DNA from: Candidatus Sulfotelmatobacter sp. | GTDB lineage: Bacteria; Acidobacteriota; Terriglobia; Terriglobales; Acidobacteriaceae | Direction of reading: 5' to 3' | Length of the DNA: 22,287 bases | NCBI GenBank assembly: GCA_030045935.1 | Contig: JASIEN010000675.1 | Span: forward strand, 1-22,287 | Shown here: piece after piece, positions 21,576-22,287 of the stretch | How the letters are laid out: every line of letters starts with the position of its first letter | How positions within the stretch are numbered: position 1 is the first letter of the stretch | Notes under the pieces: model-generated | The model's database searches: none | What the model was told of the DNA's origin: nothing | Seen by the model: only the letters and a program-made list of their open reading frames with translations | Translations under genes and position numbers: made by a program

Positions 21576-22025
21576 ATGCCCCTGGTTGTTCGTCCCTCAA
21601 GCATTCATTCCGTGGGAGTGTTTACTACCACTCCGATTCGCAAGGACGAGCGAATCATTGAGTATGCCGGTCCGCGCATGACTCGCGAGGAGGCTGACCG
21701 TCGTTACGACGGCGCACCGCGCACATATCTATATGGCCTCGAAGATGGCAAGACGATCATTGATGGCGAAGGCCTGGGGGCTTATCTGAATCACTCCTGC
21801 GATCCCAATTGCGAGATCGACGAAGTCGGCAAGCGCGCCTGGATCTTCGCGCTGCGCGACATCGCCGCCGGGGAAGAGCTGGTATGGGATTACAACTTGT
21901 ACGATGACGAGTCCCCGGCGCCTTGCCGTTGCGGCTCGCCCAAATGCCGGGGCACGCTGTATTCGCGAGAGTGGATGGCGAAGATGCGGCGGAAGACGGC
22001 GAGGAAGAAGATTAAAGCCACTTAG
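21576..22025 (+). CDS. SET-domain lysine methyltransferase-like protein
   Basis: A 149-residue protein made almost entirely of a SET domain. 'IHSVGVFTTTPIRKDERIIEYAG' (10-32) is the first SET block. 'YLNHSCDPNCE' (70-80) is the N-H-S-C-x-P-N signature of the SAM site. 'GEELVWDYNLYD' (99-110) is the E-L-x-x-x-Y block with the catalytic Tyr. 'CRCGSPKCRG' (117-126) is a post-SET zinc-type cysteine cluster, with the fourth Cys expected from NHSC. The family transfers methyl groups from SAM to protein lysines. Bacterial members are small like this one, and their substrates are mostly unknown. The Lys/Arg-rich tail (about 136-147) may contact nucleic acid. Its stop codon overlaps that of the convergent RND gene. 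Confidence 0.9.
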   Translation: MPLVVRPSSIHSVGVFTTTPIRKDERIIEYAGPRMTREEADRRYDGAPRTYLYGLEDGKTIIDGEGLGAYLNHSCDPNCEIDEVGKRAWIFALRDIAAGEELVWDYNLYDDESPAPCRCGSPKCRGTLYSREWMAKMRRKTARKKIKAT

Positions 22026-22287
22026 TCGAACGCCGCTTCGATTGGCTCACGCACCGTAAGACTCTCTTCCCGTTCGTCATGGATCGCGGTGTGAGTTTTC
22101 GCGACCAGCATGTAGATCGACGGCACCACAAAGAGGGTAAAGGCGGTGCCGATGATCATTCCGCTGACCAGCATGATACCGATGCTGTTACGTGCTCCGG
22201 CACCGGGGCCTCGGGCCAAAACGAGGGGGAAGTGGCCGAACACGGTTGCGGCAGTGGTCATGAGAATCGGGCGTAACCGCGTACTGG
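22022..22287 (-). CDS. RND efflux pump, C-terminal fragment (runs off window)
   Basis: The last 87 codons of a resistance-nodulation-division pump; the 5' part lies beyond the right edge. 'TRLRPILMTTAATVFGHFPL' followed by 'GAGARNSIGIMLVSGMIIGTAFTLFVVPSIYML' is the standard end of AcrB/MexB-type and HAE1 pumps (last two membrane helices). A hydrophilic tail of about 25 residues follows. By family it is the inner-membrane proton-driven pump of a tripartite system. Its TAA (22024-22022) overlaps the TAG of the SET gene, so the genes are tail-to-tail with no terminator space. Confidence 0.92.
   Translation of the reverse strand, partial: STRLRPILMTTAATVFGHFPLVLARGPGAGARNSIGIMLVSGMIIGTAFTLFVVPSIYMLVAKTHTAIHDEREESLTVREPIEAAFD

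Noticed and set aside
1..22287. CRISPR array, rRNA operon, IS element, replication origin
   Set aside because: No regularly spaced repeats, rRNA-like sequence, transposase motif or DnaA-box cluster was seen by reading through the window.

Overview
The window looks like chromosomal DNA of a diderm bacterium, most probably an acidobacterium (Acidobacteriota, Terriglobia-like). That placement is an inference. It rests on moderately high GC, a secreted carboxypeptidase-regulatory-fold protein with an acidobacterial-style 'QDPRYFYQG' barrel-like tail, a GerW/YtfJ protein, complete outer-membrane machinery (TolC-type, RND and Mla) and tight overlapping operons.

Layout. 1-1110: the end of a DUF488 protein, convergent with a small GerW-family gene, followed by a 38-nt copy of the 5' half of a selenocysteine tRNA gene. 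1187-5439 (minus): a three-gene tripartite drug-efflux operon, adaptor (HlyD/EmrA type), 14-helix MFS pump (DHA2/EmrB type) and TolC-like outer-membrane channel. 5896-9498 (minus): a complete Mla/MCE lipid-transport operon in the order STAS protein, MlaE permease, MlaF ATPase, MlaD MCE protein and PqiC-like lipoprotein; the first four genes overlap at stop/start codons. 9834-10844 (plus): a secreted carboxypeptidase-regulatory-fold protein behind a sigma-54-like promoter. 11065-14198: a PoxB-type pyruvate:quinone oxidoreductase facing a type II NADH dehydrogenase, both peripheral membrane enzymes that feed electrons into the quinone pool. 14745-15845: an intact tRNA-Sec (selC) 31 nt upstream of a cysteine synthase.

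16151-19088 (plus) is the most interesting part: a compact, apparently co-transcribed RiPP-type cassette. It holds a 54-residue putative precursor peptide with two cysteines, an S24/S26 (SipW/Sec11-like, Ser/His) peptidase, an HPr-kinase-like protein, a PqqD-type recognition protein and a radical SAM/SPASM enzyme. The last three genes are joined by 4-nt stop/start overlaps and the cassette ends at a hairpin. The precursor has a V-S-A signal-peptidase-like site before the Cys-containing tail and ends in serine. This suggests a pathway of radical-SAM crosslinking or epimerisation, proteolytic release and possibly phosphorylation. I recognise each enzyme family but not this exact combination as a characterised system.

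19292-22287: a PilZ/coiled-coil protein (minus) with a strong internal translation start, a secreted coiled-coil protein (plus), a small SET-domain methyltransferase with a post-SET cysteine cluster (plus), and the C-terminal end of an RND efflux pump (minus) whose stop codon overlaps the SET gene's stop.

No CRISPR array, rRNA, insertion sequence or integrase gene is visible. The only mobile-element hint is the truncated selC copy about 13.7 kb from the intact gene.
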